Of a stretch of DNA of 64,000 bases, positions 10,539 through 26,300 are shown one piece after another. Position numbers and translations under genes: made by a program. Positions within the stretch are counted from its first letter, which is position 1; the number at the start of each line of letters is the position of its first letter. This stretch comes from Chlorella sorokiniana (Eukaryota > Chlorophyta > Trebouxiophyceae > Chlorellales > Chlorellaceae), in assembly GCA_025917655.1 (NCBI GenBank), contig CP084613.1:1924001-1988000 (forward strand), in the 5' to 3' direction. A model generated the notes under the pieces. The model did no database searches. It was not told the DNA's origin and saw nothing but the letters and a program-made list of their open reading frames with translations.

Positions 10539-13134
10539 ATGGATCCCTTTAGTGGGCAGGAGATGGCGGCGGAAGAGGTGGGTGCACGCCTACAAGGTGC
10601 ATGCCGCTGCTGCTTTGCAACCTACCTGCATCTAACCTTTGCCTTGGCACATGTCCCGAGCTGTGCAGGACCTCATTAACCAACAGCTTGCTGCACTTGC
10701 CCAAGCACCTGCCTACGGTGCCTTTGGCACGACCGCGCTGAGCACCCAGCAGGTGCCGGCAGTGTCCGTGGAGGACTTCCTGGCACCCGAGCCGCCCGAG
10801 GAAGCAGCAGAGGAGGGCGCGCAGGCGGGAGGGGCGCCTGACGAAGCCACGCAGGGGCCTGAGGCTCCCCAGGCAGACAGGGAAGCGGGCGGGAATGGTA
10901 CGTCGTCTGGAGTTAACGTCACACTCGGCATACTTGGGCTCGTGTGGGGAACCCTGCATGAATAGCATCTCGTTGGTGTTTGTTTGCTGCAGCCGAGCTT
11001 CATTACCCGCCAACGATGCTCAAGGTGGCCATGGGCGATGGTGATGCGCCAGTTGGCGACCGGGAGGCAGCAGCCCACGAACCGCTGCCCACACCGCCAT
11101 CAGCGGTGGACACCGCCACAGCTGATGAGGAGCAGGAGTGCCAGGAATGCCAGAGGACGAGGAATTTGTGCCAGAAACGCAGGAGGAGGCTGTCCTGCAA
11201 GTGCAGGAGGATGAGCAGGCTGTGCCAGAAACGCAGGAGGAGCAGGCGGCTGTCCTGCCAGCGCGGGAGGTCGAGGAGGCAGGGGCCGAGGCGGAGCCAG
11301 GTGGGGCTGGAGACGGGTGGCGGGCAGGCATGCTGGCTGGCTCCTGACACACATGTTCAATTGGTCTGGACGCTGATGCTCGTGCAGGCGAGGGGCCTGC
11401 TCAGCCCGCCGAGCCTCTTGCGACGGGCGAGGAGGAGCGTCAGCCGGCTGAGCGGGAGCTCGGGGTGCCGCAGACTGCCCCTGATGCAGACCAGGGTGGG
11501 GGAGGAAGTGGGCGAGGCCTTTGCAGGGGAGGAGAGGGCGCACGAGCCTGAAGGCATGGCTGGCATTCCCGGTGAGGGCAGGAAGGCCGGCGTGGATGGC
11601 TGCACAGGAGGCTGCCCAGGAGGCAGGCCCTCAGCCTTGTCTTGGATGCCGCATCCTGGCGTCGTGTGCAGGGGATGAGGAGGTGGAGGAGCCTGATGCG
11701 GATGAGGCTCAAGCTGCGGAGCCAGGCAGATCTGCAGGCGCGCGGGTTTGCGGGGGACACAGGCGGCCACGCTGTGCATGACGCCCAGGTCCTTTGTTGT
11801 GTGCCTAAAGGTGCAAGCCTGCCACGTTCTGCGGGGGAAGAAAACGTTCGCAGTGAGGGTTGCCTTCGCTGCAGATGAGGATGCTCCTGCAAGCAAGGTG
11901 GAGGTGGCAGGATCGCCGGAGCAGGATGTGCGGCCTGCTGAGGAGGGGCAAGCAGAGGATGAGGCCGCCTTGGCCGCGAGGAGCGCTGCTGAGCCCAGAG
12001 GTACCGTCTTGTGTGCAAACTCGGCAACAACCCGGCACATTTGCTGAGTAGATCAAACCGTAGTGCTTGCAGGCGAGGGGCTGGATGTCAAGGACAAGGT
12101 GGAGAGGGAGGAGAAGGAGGAGAGGGAGGCTGACGAAGCGCCAGCAGAAGCACATGCGGTGGTTGCAGCAGGGGAGAAGCAGGAGGCTGTTGAAGAAATG
12201 AAAGCAGCAGCAGAGGCGGCACCCGCGGGCAAGGAGGAGGGGGAGGCCGAGGATGGCGAGGAGCAGGAGCCACGGCGCCGCCGCGCTCCGCACGTGCACC
12301 CAAGCCCAAGGCACAGCCCCAAACCCGCGCGGCGGCGACGCCAGCAGCAGGCAGGGTCAGGACGCGGGGCAGCCGGGCGAGGCTGAGGTCGGACGACACA
12401 GCTCACAAGGCAGGCACGCGGGCGGCGACCAGGTCCAAGACGGCGGCTGCGGCTGGGGAGCAGGCTGCTGCGGGTACCAAGCGCCAGGCAGCATCTGAAT
12501 CGGACGTGCAGCCGCCCGTCAAGCGTGCCGCTGCCGCATCCAAGGGCAAGGGCAAGCGCGCGGAGGCCGTCGAGGCAGGGCCCCAGCGCGGCGCTGCAGC
12601 CGGCATGGACACGCCCGCGTCCCGCAAGGCGGCAGCGGCTGAGGTGCCACGGCGCAGCACCAGGAGGGCCCCTGCTGCTCCTGCACAGGCAAAGGCGGCG
12701 GCCACAGCGGCAGCCAACGTGAGCTCCCAGGTTGACTGCATGCGCGAGGTATAGTCGGTGCGCGCCGCCGAACGCCCATGCCCCGCCGCCGCAGGCCCCG
12801 CCTGCAAGGAAGGCCGCCACCAAACGCGCCGCGCCCAAGAGGGCCGCACCCTCCAAGGCGAGCGGGCATGCAGCGCTGTGCGGGCGAGCCACCGGTCAGC
12901 GGTGCTGCCAGTTGCAGCCTGTGCTGCTCTGGCCCCCTTGAACCTGCCGCGGCACCCCCACCCCCTGCTTTCAGGCATCCAAAGGGATGGCGGCCCCCAA
13001 GCCGGCGGCCAGGAAGGCCGCTGGGCGCAAGGCGAGTCTGGCTGTGCTGTTCTGCCCCCGCCTGCTGCACCAGCCCTCACCCCCTCCCCTGTTCCCCTTT
13101 CCCTGGCGCCTCCCAGGCCCGGAAGCAGGCTTGA
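10539..13134 (+). CDS. acidic repeat protein with H1-like basic tail
   Basis: I do not recognise an orthologue. A short exon MDPFSGQEMAAEE is followed by DLINQQLAALAQAPAYGAFG, then a series of acidic exons (about 10670-12290) rich in E, A, P and Q. One exon holds an internal tandem repeat, VPETQEEAVLQ / VPETQEEQAAVL. Many of these exons begin just after an AG with a similar G-A-G-G start and keep the same phase, which suggests exon duplication. From about 12270 the charge reverses to a lysine/alanine/proline tail: PPVKRAAAASKGKGKR, RRSTRRAP, ATKRAAPKRAAPSK and APKPAARKAAGRK, like histone H1 tails or AT-hook linkers. The final exon gives ARKQA and a stop at 13132-13134, possibly after a GC-donor intron near 13034. 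Several frame changes occur at G/C runs. A nuclear, DNA- or chromatin-binding role is inference. Confidence 0.55.
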
Positions 13135-13581
13135 GCGCAGAGCGGCCGCGCCTCCGCCGCCGCCATCGCCAGGATTCCAGGACACACCAGCGCCGGGCAG
13201 CACCTCGCGCACCGCCACGCGCTCACAACAAAGCACATCACAGAACAGCCGTCACGCCCTGCGCCGAGCGCAACGTTATTCCGAGGCCGCGGGCAGAAGC
13301 CCAGCACGGCTCGCCCCAGTCCCTGCACCGGCCGTGCGCTGAGCTGGTGCGGCGCGCCTCGCCTGGCCCCAGCCCCAGCTGGGAGTGAGCGGCGGGGCAG
13401 CGAGGACTCCCGCCAAGCGCAGCACCTGCCAGCACCCTGCACAGACACGCCCTGCTCCCCTTGTGACCTCTGCTTCTCTTGTGACCTGCTTTGAAGCGGC
13501 GCGCTTGCAGCAGGGGGTGCCAAGCTGGTGGGGGCGGGTGCCACGGCATGAAGGAGGCAGCGTCGGCGGTGAAGAGAGGCT
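13135..13581. other. convergent intergenic region
   Basis: This lies between the stop of the acidic/basic-tail protein and the stop of the AAA+ ATPase gene, so it should be overlapping 3' UTRs. Arginine-rich open frames here are unconvincing. The tail of the upstream gene could extend slightly into it if its last splice site is misjudged. Confidence 0.4.
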
Positions 13582-17037
<3,456 letters not shown>

Positions 17038-17485
17038 ACCACCGGAAGACGGCTGGGGGGTGATGGCTGGGCGGCCTCATCAGCCGCCTGCTGGCCTGGG
17101 CTGCTGGGGGCGGGTGCCGCAGCACCGCCACCGCTGAACCAGGAGGTGTCGCTCCACCTGCGAGGCGTTCGGGTCAGTTAACAAATACGCTGCTGTGCTT
17201 GAAACCAGGAGGGCTGCGCTTATGTCGCCCGGGCTCACCAGGAAGTCTGGACTTGAGAGGTTCCCATGAGGGGGTTTTCGAAAGCAAGTCGATCCCGAAA
17301 TGATAACTTGCAGAGATGCCGATGAAAGTAAGTGGAGCAAGCCGTGGTGGGGATGCTCACAAGAGGTTTCATTGTCTTGCGCCTCCACGTGTCACTTAGC
17401 GCGGGCAGAGAACTCCTCGTCGCCCCATCGACGGCGCTCGTCGATCCATTGCGAAGGAACATAAGTATCGAAGATCAGAAGCCTT
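17038..17485. promoter_or_regulatory. divergent intergenic region
   Basis: This lies between the approximate 5' end of the AAA+ ATPase gene and the start of the thylakoid-type gene. The stretch from about 17180 to 17480 is less GC-rich than the flanks and is the likely shared promoter. Upstream exons of the ATPase could lie in its left part, since that N-terminus is poorly defined. Confidence 0.35.
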
Positions 17486-18590
17486 ATGAGAGCCGTGGCT
17501 TTTGGAGCTCCTTGCTGCCGCCCTTCCGCGCAGCCCGCCTGCCTCACAAGGCCCTCACGACGCCACACCAATGGCGTGATCGCGGCAGCAGGGCGCCATC
17601 CGCAGCAGCATTTGTCAGTGGAGGAAGGGATAGCGGTCGTCGGCTGCGAGCTGGGCGGAGGTCCTGGCCGACGGCAGCTGCTGATGCATGGCCTGACAGC
17701 TGCTGGAGGCGTCATGCTTGCAGCTGTGACCAGTCCAACGCCGGCTGCACTGGCTGAGGCCGCAGCCGAGCCGGCAACGGCAGCCGTGGCTGCCGTGGCG
17801 GCCGTGGCGGCAACACCCGTGCCCGCTGCCGACACCATCAGCAAGGTGGGCTGGCGGCGGCCCCAGCGTCTGCGCCACATGCACCGCAGCAGTGGCTGAC
17901 GCGACCGCTGCACGTGCCTGTTGCAGGTGCTGCTGAGCACGCTGTCCGACTGCCAGCTGGCGGTGTCGGTGTACCCCCCTTTGCCTACGACGCCGCGGGC
18001 GGCGGCGGCACCGGCACCGTGCAGCGCCGCGACGACGGCCTGCTGCACCTGCGCTTCGACCCCGCCTCCCTCTCCATCCCACCCATCAACTCGCGCCACG
18101 CCGCCATCCTGGGCATACCGGTGCCGCCGCCGCTCAACATCGCCATCGTGCCGCGCCGGCTGGAGGGCACCCTGGACCCCGCCACGGGCAGGGTGGACCT
18201 CGACTTCAGCGTGAGTCGTGTGTGTTGTGTTTGTTCAAGGGGGGCAGGCGCTGATGTGGGCGCCAGCTGCCTCTGCACGCATTGCGCTGCAACCTGGCTG
18301 GCAGACGCTCTCTCCGCCCCCCTCCCTCCCCTTGCTGTGCCAGGCGTCTTTTGAGTTCACCGCGGGCCCGCTGTACCGCGCGTCCCCCTCAGCGTGGCGA
18401 CCACCCTGACCAGCGAGGCATCGGAGGGGCGCTGCGCTCCGCCACCGGCAGCCGCCTGCAGGCCGACGGGCGGGCGCGGCTGGTGGGGGTGGCACGGGTG
18501 CCGCCCACCGACGACCCGGTGCTCAATGCGTTCCTGCGCCTGCCCACCGACGCGCTGGCTGTGCTGTCGGCAGAGCTAAGCTTCAGCTGA
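17486..18590 (+). CDS. predicted thylakoid-lumen protein, unknown function
   Basis: The N-terminus reads as a two-part plastid leader. A Ser/Arg/Ala-rich transit region is followed by RRQLLMHGLTAAGGVMLAAV and a PAALA-type cleavage site; the twin arginine before a mild hydrophobic stretch suggests the thylakoid Tat pathway. Exons are about 17486-17845, 17927-18210 and 18344-18590. The mature part contains VLLSTLSDCQLAVSVYPPF, LLHLRFDPASLSIPPINSRH, ILGIPVPPPLNIAIVPRRLE and DDPVLNAFLRLPTDALAVL. Three single missing bases break it: in C6 at 17974-17979, C5 at 18384-18388 and G4 at 18426-18429. With one base added at each, the protein is continuous. I do not recognise a named family. A lumenal location is inferred from the leader. 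Confidence 0.65.
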
Positions 18591-18768
18591 GCCGACCGCC
18601 CGCATGTGGCGCGGCCCCCCTGGCTGCTTGCACCTGCCAGCTCGCCCGGTTTTGAAGCGCTAATTGCTAGAGCGGGTGTGCCATGTGATACACGTGAGCA
18701 AGGCGGGCACCCAGACCTTACACACGAGAGGGAGGCAGCCCGGCGGCAGTGCAGCGGGGCAGGGCGGC
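18591..18768. terminator. convergent 3' ends
   Basis: Only 178 bp separate the stops of the plus-strand thylakoid-type gene and minus-strand RRP36, so both transcripts must end in or across this short stretch. No strong signal motif is evident. Confidence 0.35.
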
Positions 18769-20073
18769 TCACTGCTCGTCACCGTCGTCGCCACCCCGGG
18801 GGCGGCGGCCGGGCAGGTAGCGGTGGTCCCTGGCCGCGTTGCGCTTGCGCCGCTTGGCCATGTACTGCTCCAGCTTGCCTGACGCCTGCAGCTCCTCGTA
18901 CCGCGCCAGCAGCTCCAGCCGACGCTGCTCGCTCTTCTTGAGGTAGAAGGGGCGCTTGCCCTCGCGCACCGCGCCGTGCTCCGCGGACTGCGCAGCAGGA
19001 GGGGCGAGGCGGTCGGAGGAGGGGCGCACCAGCGGGCATGCGACAGCTGGCGCCATGCGCAGCACACACCGCCTCCCCGCTCCCGTGGCCCCGCACCTTG
19101 AGCTGCTGCTTGAAGGCTTGCTGCTTGCGCCTCGCCTCCTCGCTGCGCAGCTGCTGCTCCACACGCGTCAGGCGCGCCTGCAGCTCCGCGCGCGCGGCAG
19201 CCCCCTTGGCCTTGCGCAGCGCACCGCGCAGCTCCTCGCGCTCCGCGGGCAGCTTGTCGTCGTACAGGAACGCGTACCGCTTCTTGAACCGCTCCTCGCT
19301 GTACTGCCCCGCGCTCAGCGTCTCAAAGCGTGGGTCGCGCACCTCCCTGCACCCCGACGGCCGTGCAGCAGAGGGTGGGAGGCAGCCCGGGGCCTGCCAG
19401 CAGCAGCACGCTGTGGGCACGCATGCCAGGTTCTGCCTCTGCTGGGCAGCCCCCGCTGGTCAGGCCGTGCACCCACCTCTTCCCCGCCTGCACGGCATCC
19501 CGTAGCACCGGTACCGGCCGCCTGCTGCTCATCTCCACGGGCCGGTGCTTGCTGCCGCGTTTGAAGGGGGCGGCGCCGTGCTGCTGGCGCAGCGCCCGAG
19601 CGCGCGCCTTCATGGCGGCGGCGCTGGTGCTGCCGTCGTGGCGCAGGGCCGCCAGCTGGCCCAGGGGCAGGCCCTGCCCCGCCCCACCCTCCTCCTCAGG
19701 CACACCACCCTGCACGCCGGTATCACACAAGGTGAGAGCAGCAGGTAACGCGTGCCCTGGCCCCCTCATGGCTGACAGCAGCTGGAGCAAGTGTGGCTGA
19801 GCGGCGGGCAAGGCCCACCTGGCTGCCGCTGTCGTCCTCGCTGTCGCTCTGGCTGTACCCGCTGTGCACGTCTGCAGTGTCGTCAGACCTGGCCTGCTGT
19901 ACTGCTGAGTTCCTGGCGCGCTTGCCAGGTATTGCAAGGCGGTCGGGCTCGCTCCCCTCGCTGTCGCTGCCGGAGTCGGGTGCTGGCCGGCGGCGTGGGG
20001 GAAGTTCTGTGGTGGCGGCTGCTGCCGCTGCGCGTTTGCCGTGGAGGCGCTGTGCTCCTTGATTGGACTTCAT
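18769..20073 (-). CDS. RRP36: rRNA biogenesis protein RRP36
   Basis: RRP36 is a nucleolar factor of the small-subunit processome needed for early cleavage of pre-rRNA. Four exons are clear: about 19819-20073, 19477-19709, 19097-19346 and 18769-18987. The N-terminal exon is acidic and serine-rich (SDSEGSEPD, SQSDSEDDSGSQV) with a basic patch. Exons 2-3 join as VQAGKR-EVRDPRFETLSAGQ, followed by FKKRYAFLYDDKLPAEREEL. The family signature KRPFYLKKSEQRRLELLARY and KRRKRNAARDHRYLP closes the protein, which ends in a short acidic tail before the TGA at 18769-18771. The frame is intact across all four exons. Confidence 0.95.
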
Positions 20074-20386
20074 GTCAAGGCCAGGCTGACTCGGTTGACC
20101 CTCGCAATCTCACGCCGAAGGGGTGCGGCCTGCCGCATGCAGGTTGCCGAGATGTTTTGGATACTACAGCAGTACTGGTATGCGTAGGAAACAAAAGGTG
20201 TAGCTAGGTAGGGCGAAACGGGCAAGTGCATGAAGCAGGGCTTGGATGCCGTACAGTTACTGGGCTGCCGCTGTGGTTAAAGCTGACTTTGTATTAAGCC
20301 TATATTTTCTGCAACCCGACATTGAATGTGAATAAATTGGCTATATAACGCTGCGTGTTACGGGTATGCGGGAGTGATCACCATCC
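20074..20386. promoter_or_regulatory. divergent promoter, RRP36 / BTAF1
   Basis: The 313 bp between the two start codons become AT-rich toward the BTAF1 side (about 20270-20350, with TATATTTTCT, AATAAATTGG and CTATATAAC). The TATATAA-like element at 20341-20347 lies about 40 bp before the BTAF1 ATG and could be a TATA box. Promoter function is inferred. Confidence 0.45.
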
Positions 20387-23300
20387 ATGAGTGGGAGCGG
20401 CGGGAAAAGCTCCCGGCTGGAGAAGCTTCTGAACCTCATTGATGGTGGGCACCATTTGTCGGCTGCACGCCTGCAGTCGCCTCCCTTTAGCGAAGTGAAG
20501 GCTCTGTACTGACCCCCTGCTACCTTTGCAGCCGGGTCATCCGCCGAAACACGCAAAGCGGCGGCTGAACAGATCTCCAGCATCGCTGCTGCGCATCCTG
20601 CACAGCTACCAGCGGTGGTGGCGGCGGTCTCACGCCACCTGCGGCACAAGGACTGGGATGCCCGTGTTGCGGCAGGGCACTGCTTGGGCCTGCTCGCAGA
20701 GCACTTTTCACACCACACTGCAGCTGACCTGGAAGCGGCAGTGGCTGGTGGCGGTGCGGATGCCGGCGAGCCAGGCGTGAAAGTGGAGGAGGAGGCGGTG
20801 GCGGGCGCCGAGGGCGCCGCCACCTCCCTCCTCCTGTCCTTTGGCAGCTTCAGCGTGCAGCAGGTGCTGGAGCAAGGCACGCCCATGCTGGCCTCGGGAG
20901 GAGAGGTGAGGCATGCGTGCCGCCAGCAGGGCTGCTGTCGCACGGCTGGTGCTGGCCGCCGGCGAGCAGCAGAGGCGGGGGCCGGGGGGGGACGTAGGCC
21001 GAGCAGCCAGGTGCCTGAGACTGCGCCTGCTGCCCCCGACCTGCTGCCCGTGCCACCTGCACCCCCTGCACAGGAGTACGAGCTGCCTGCCGAGGCGGCG
21101 TCGCTGAGCCGCGCGGAGCAGCTGCGGCGGCAGCGCGGCAGCCTGCGCCAGCGCCTGGGGCTGGGCGGCCCGCTTGCGGGGGGCTGCTGGACACGGAGGA
21201 GCTGCTGGGCGACGAAGACCTGCTGGCGCAGCCCCAGGCGGGGCGGGGGCGGCAGGGCAGGCGGCGGCCAGGGCATGCAGCGCAGCGCGTCGGAGGGTCC
21301 GGCCAGCAGTGCAGGCGCGCCGCAGCAGGCCGCCTCCCAGCTGCTGGCCTCGCTGAGCGGGCTGTCTGCTCGGGAGCGGGCGGCGGCGCTGCGCCGCGCC
21401 AAGAGCCTCAAGCGCACCGCCAGCTCGCAGCCGGCGTCGGCGGGCCCAGCCCCCAAGCGGGCCAAGGGGAGGCTGGCGGAGTGGAGGCGGCGGCGGGGGC
21501 CAGCGGCGGCGACGAGGCCCGCGAGCTGGATGCGCTGGGCGGCGAGGCTGCGCAGGCGGAGTGGGGGCAGGCGTTGGAGGCGGGGGGTGGCCCTTCCAGC
21601 CCCTCTGCGACCAGCTCTGCCTGCAGCTGCTGCACCCGCGCTGGGAGGCGCGCCACGGCGCAGCGCTGGCGCTGCGCGAGGTGCTGCGCAGCCAGGCGGC
21701 GGCAGCGGGCGTGCACGCCCCGCTGGCGCCCTGCGCCGACGGCTGGAGCGCCCCGGGCGGCGGCGGCAAGCGCGCGCTGGGGGCGGTGGGGGCGGGCGAC
21801 GCGGCTGCCGCCGCCGCAGCCAACGCGAGCTGGCTGGAGGACTGCGCCATCCACCTGCTGTGTGTGCTGGCGCTGGACCGGTTTGGGGACTTTGTGTCGG
21901 ACCAGGTGTGTGTGTGGGGGGCTTGCGAGGTGGGAAGGGTGCAGCGGCAGCACGGCGGGGCGCTGCCTGGCCCTGGCCTGCCCACCCGCCCTGCATCTGC
22001 TGCACAAGCGGTCGCTGGCGGCTGGCCCGCAGGTGGTGGCCCCGGTGCGGGAGACGGCGGCGCAGGCGCTGGGCGCCGCCGCCCGCCCGCTGCCCCCGAG
22101 CGCCTGCCGCCGCTGCTGTGCGCGCTGCGCCAGCTCAGCGAGCACCCCGGCGAGTGGGAGGTGCGGCACGGCGGCCTGCTGGGCCTCAAGTACGTGGCGG
22201 CAGCGAGGGCCGAGGGCGTGACGCCGCAGCTGCTGGGCGCACTGCTGCCCGCGGCGGTGGTGGGGCTGCAGGTGAGGCGGCGGCGGCGGTGGTGGTGTTG
22301 TGCGGGGGGGTGCAGCAGCTGTGCCTGGGACCATCAGTCCTCAGCATGGTTTTTAAAGGGCGGCGCTGCAGCCAGGGGTCCTCTGGCTTGCTGGGCAGCT
22401 GAGGCACGGCGGCGGGGCGTGCCAGCCAGCGGGAGGGACACAGGCGGCTGCGGCAGGGCTGCCACCCCACCCGGGCAGCCAGCCCGTGTGGCAGCGGGCC
22501 GGCTGGCCTGCCCTGCCCTTGCCTTCGACACTCCCCCCATGCTCATCCCCACCATTGCGCCCAGGACGCCGACAGCGACGTGCAGGCGGTGGCGGCGGAG
22601 GCGCTGATGCCTGCGGCGGCGGCGCTGGCGGGGGGGGGGCGCCGGCGGAGGGCGCCCGCGTGCTGCGCCTGCTCTGGGGCGCCCTGGACGTGCTGGACCA
22701 GCTGAGCCCCGCCGCCGCCGCCCTGCTGGCGCTGCTGGCCAGCGTGCACAGCGCATGCCCGGGGGGCGGCGGCGGCGGCGGGCGTGGAGGGCCCCCTGCC
22801 CCCCGCCTCTGGCCCTTCCTGGGGCACGGCCTGGCGGCGGTGCGCTGTGCCGCGCTGCGCTGCCTGTCCGCGCTGCTGGGCGGCCAGCCGGCGTCGGCGG
22901 CGCTGCCCGGCGGTGAGCTGGCGCGGGCGCTGCGCCTGCTCTTCCAGGCGCTGCTGGCGGAGCGCAGCGCCGAGGTGCTGGCGGCGGCGCAGCACGCCTG
23001 GCGACTGCTGGTGGCGCGGGCACAGCCCCGGGAGCTGGCAGCCGCCGCCGCCTCCCGGTGCAGGCTGAGGGGGCGGCGTGGCTGCGGCTGCCCCCGCCGC
23101 TGCTGGGCGCTCTGTTCCGTCTGGGCGCCACCCCGCCCCGCTCCCCGCTGGACGCCTCGCTGCTGCTGCGGGTGCAGCCACAGCGGGGCAGCAGGGCGGG
23201 GCGGGGGCTGGCCGCGCCGGCCGGGGGCAGCGCGGCGCAGCAGGCAGCGGGTGGCGCGGAGGCGGCGGCGGCGGCGGCGGCGGCGGCGCGGCAGGAGGAG

Positions 23301-26300
23301 GGTCTGGTGGTGGAGGGGACGGGGACGCGGAGCGCACCACGCGCATGCGCCTGGCGGCGGCGCAGGCACTGGGCCAGCTGGCTCACGCGCTCAGCGGCGG
23401 CGCCCCACCCCCTCACCCCACCCCGCCCTGGCACCCGCCGAGGCGCTGCTGCGCGGGCCCAGCGCCAGCGGGCGCCTGCTGGCGGCACACGCGGTGGCGT
23501 GCTGGGCCGAGGCGGCGGCGGGGGCGGGGGGAGGGCGGGGGGCTGGCGCGCTGGAGCAGCTGCGCGGCGTGCTGCTGGATGTGCTGGCGCAGCCCGCGCC
23601 GCCGCCGCCGCGCTACTCGGAGCTGGCCCCGCTGGCGGCGCAGCTGCGGGGGCAGGCCTCCGCGCTGCTGTCGCGCGCGCTGGCCGCCAGCCTGGCGCTG
23701 GACATGCCGTGCCCGCTGGCCGCGCTGGGGCCCGTCGCCGCCGCCGCCCTGGCCGCACAGGTGCCGCAGGGCGCTCCCGCTGAGCTGGCGCTGGCGGCGC
23801 AGGCCCTGGCCGCCACCGCCGCCGTGCTCCAGACCAGCGAGGCGCTGCTGCACACGAGCGCGGCGGCGGCGGCGGCCGCTGCCGTGGTGCGCCTGGCCAG
23901 CCTGCCCCCAAGCTCAACTGCCTGATCCAGCCGCTGGTGGCGGCGGTGCGGCGGGAGCCGCAGCCCGCGCTGCAGGACGCGGCGGCAGAGGCGCTGGCAC
24001 GCCTGGCGCTGCTGTGCGCGCAGCGCACGCCCTGCCCCAACGACAAGTGAGGCGGCGGCGGGGGAGGGGTGCTGCCGCGCCTGGCTGCCGCGCCCGGCTG
24101 CCGTGCCCGGCTGCGGCGGCTAACACCGGCTTTGCGCCAGCCACTTGACCACCCTGCTCCCCTCCCCCTGCAGGCTCATCCGCAACCTGGTTGGCTTCGC
24201 GTGCGGGGACCCGCGTGCAGTGCCCAGCGCCGCCGCCCCCGACCTGTTGGCCGAGCTGGAGGGGGAGGAGGGGGCCCGCGGCGGGGGGGGCGGGGGGTGC
24301 GCGCAATGCGTCGCTGCCCACCCCCCAGCAGCAGCAGGAGGAACTGGCGGCGGCTGCGGTGGCGGTGGCGCGGCGCGGCGGCGAGGCGGCGCTGCGCAGC
24401 ATGGCACGGCTGGCGGGGAGGCGCTGCCGCAGGCGCTGCCGCGGCTGTGGGGGAGGCGGCGGGGGCTGTGGCGGCCCTGGGCGGCGGCGGGGGCGCGCCG
24501 CCAGCCGACCCCAGGCCGCCGTCAACGCGCTGCATGTGCTGGCGGTGCTGGCCCCCGCGGCGCACCCCAGCTGGCCCCCAGCTGGAGCAGCTGCTGCCGG
24601 GGGTGGCGGCCGGCCTGCAGCAGGCCAACGCAGCGGTGCAGGCGGCGGCAGCGGCGGCGGCGGCGGCGATGGCGGAGGCGCACACCGCCGCCCTGATGCC
24701 GCCGCTGCTGCGCCTCCTGGCCCCCATGATGGAGGGTGGGTTGGGGGCCGCAGCAACAGGTCCTGCGCTGTGCGTGCCGTGCTGCGCTATGCAGCGCCCT
24801 TCACTCTTCCGACCCTCACCGCCTCCTGCACCCCCCCGGGCGCGCGCGCAGCCACCTGCCCCGACTCGTGCCGCGTGGGTGCGCTGCTGGCGCTGCACCG
24901 CGCGGTCGGCTGCCTGGGCCTGCGCCTGGTGCCCTACTGCCTGCTGGCGCTGGTGCCGCTGCTGGGGCGGGTGAGCGACCCGCACCCGCTGGCGCGGGCG
25001 CTGGCGGCGCGCTGCCTGGCGGCGGTGGTGGCGCTGATGCCGCTGGCGCAGGGGGCGGGGGAGCCGCCGGGGCTGGATGCGGGGCAGCGCGCGGTGCTGG
25101 AGGGGAGGGGCGCGCGCTGCTGGCGCTGCTGGACAACCGCGGCATGGAGGACTACCAGCTGCCCGTGCGGTGGGTGGTGTGGGTGGGTGTAGGGGGAGGG
25201 GGGCAACATCGCACTGCTGGGCGCACGTGTGGCAGGCGGGGGCTGCCCACACCCTCCCTTCAGGCTCAGTCCGCCGTGCGCCCCCCCGGGCTCTCCGCCA
25301 GGCTCAACGGCCCGCTGCGTCGCTACCAGCAGGAGGGCCTCAACTGGCTGGCCTTCCTGCGCCGCTACGGCCTGCACGGCGTGCTGGCCGACGACATGGG
25401 GCTGGGCAAGACGCTGCAGGTGCTGGCCCTGCTGGCGGCACACGCGCACGAGGCGGCGGCGGCGCACGCGGCCAGCGGGGACCAGCGCCGCCGCCCCCTC
25501 CCCTCCCTGGTGGTCTGCCCCGCCACCCTGGTGGCCCACTGGCCGCACGAGGCGGAGCGGTGGGTGGGCCCCGCGCTGCGCGTGCTGCAGTACCAGGGCA
25601 CCCCCGCCGAGCGCGCCGCCCTGCGCCCCGCCCTGCCCCGCCACGACGTCCTGGTCCTCTCCTACGACAGCCTGAGGGCGGGTGAGCAGCCGCAGCCGCG
25701 CGCGCCGCGGGGTTGCGCGGCCCTGGCCGGCCCAGCAGCCCTGGCCGCGCGGTGTGCCCACTGCCCCCCCGTTTCCCTTCCAGACGTGGACTGGGTGTGC
25801 TCCCAGGCCTGGTCCTACTGCGTGCTGGACGAGGGCCACGCCATCCGCAACCCCGCCTCCAGGGTGGCGCAGGCAGCCAAGCGCGCGGGGCTGGCGGCGG
25901 CGCACCGCCTGCTGCTGTCGGGCACGCCAGTGCAGAACAGCGTGGGGGAGCTGTGGAGCCTGTTCGACTTCCTCATGCCCGGCCTGCTGGGCAGCCAGCG
26001 CCAGTTCCACGCGCGCTGCGGACGCCTGGTGCAGGTGTGGGGGTGGTGGCGGCGGCGGGGCGGGGGAGGGCCAGCTCTGAGCCATGCATGCCGCCGGCTG
26101 GCCCGCGCCTGCCATGCACACCCGCTGTGCTTGGCACACGCTGCAAGCGCACCCCTTCCCTGGCCTCGCAGGCTGCTCGGGGCAGCAAGCGCGGCAGCGC
26201 GGAGGCTGAGGCGGGTCTGTTGGCGGCTGAGGGTCTGCACCGCGCGGTGCGCCCTTCATCCTGCGCCGCACCAAGGCCGCGGTGCTGGCGGACCTGCCGC

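Noticed and set aside
20341-22005. A 554-codon minus-strand open frame
   Set aside because: It is antisense to the BTAF1 HEAT-repeat exons, which match the family; the antisense product is low complexity.
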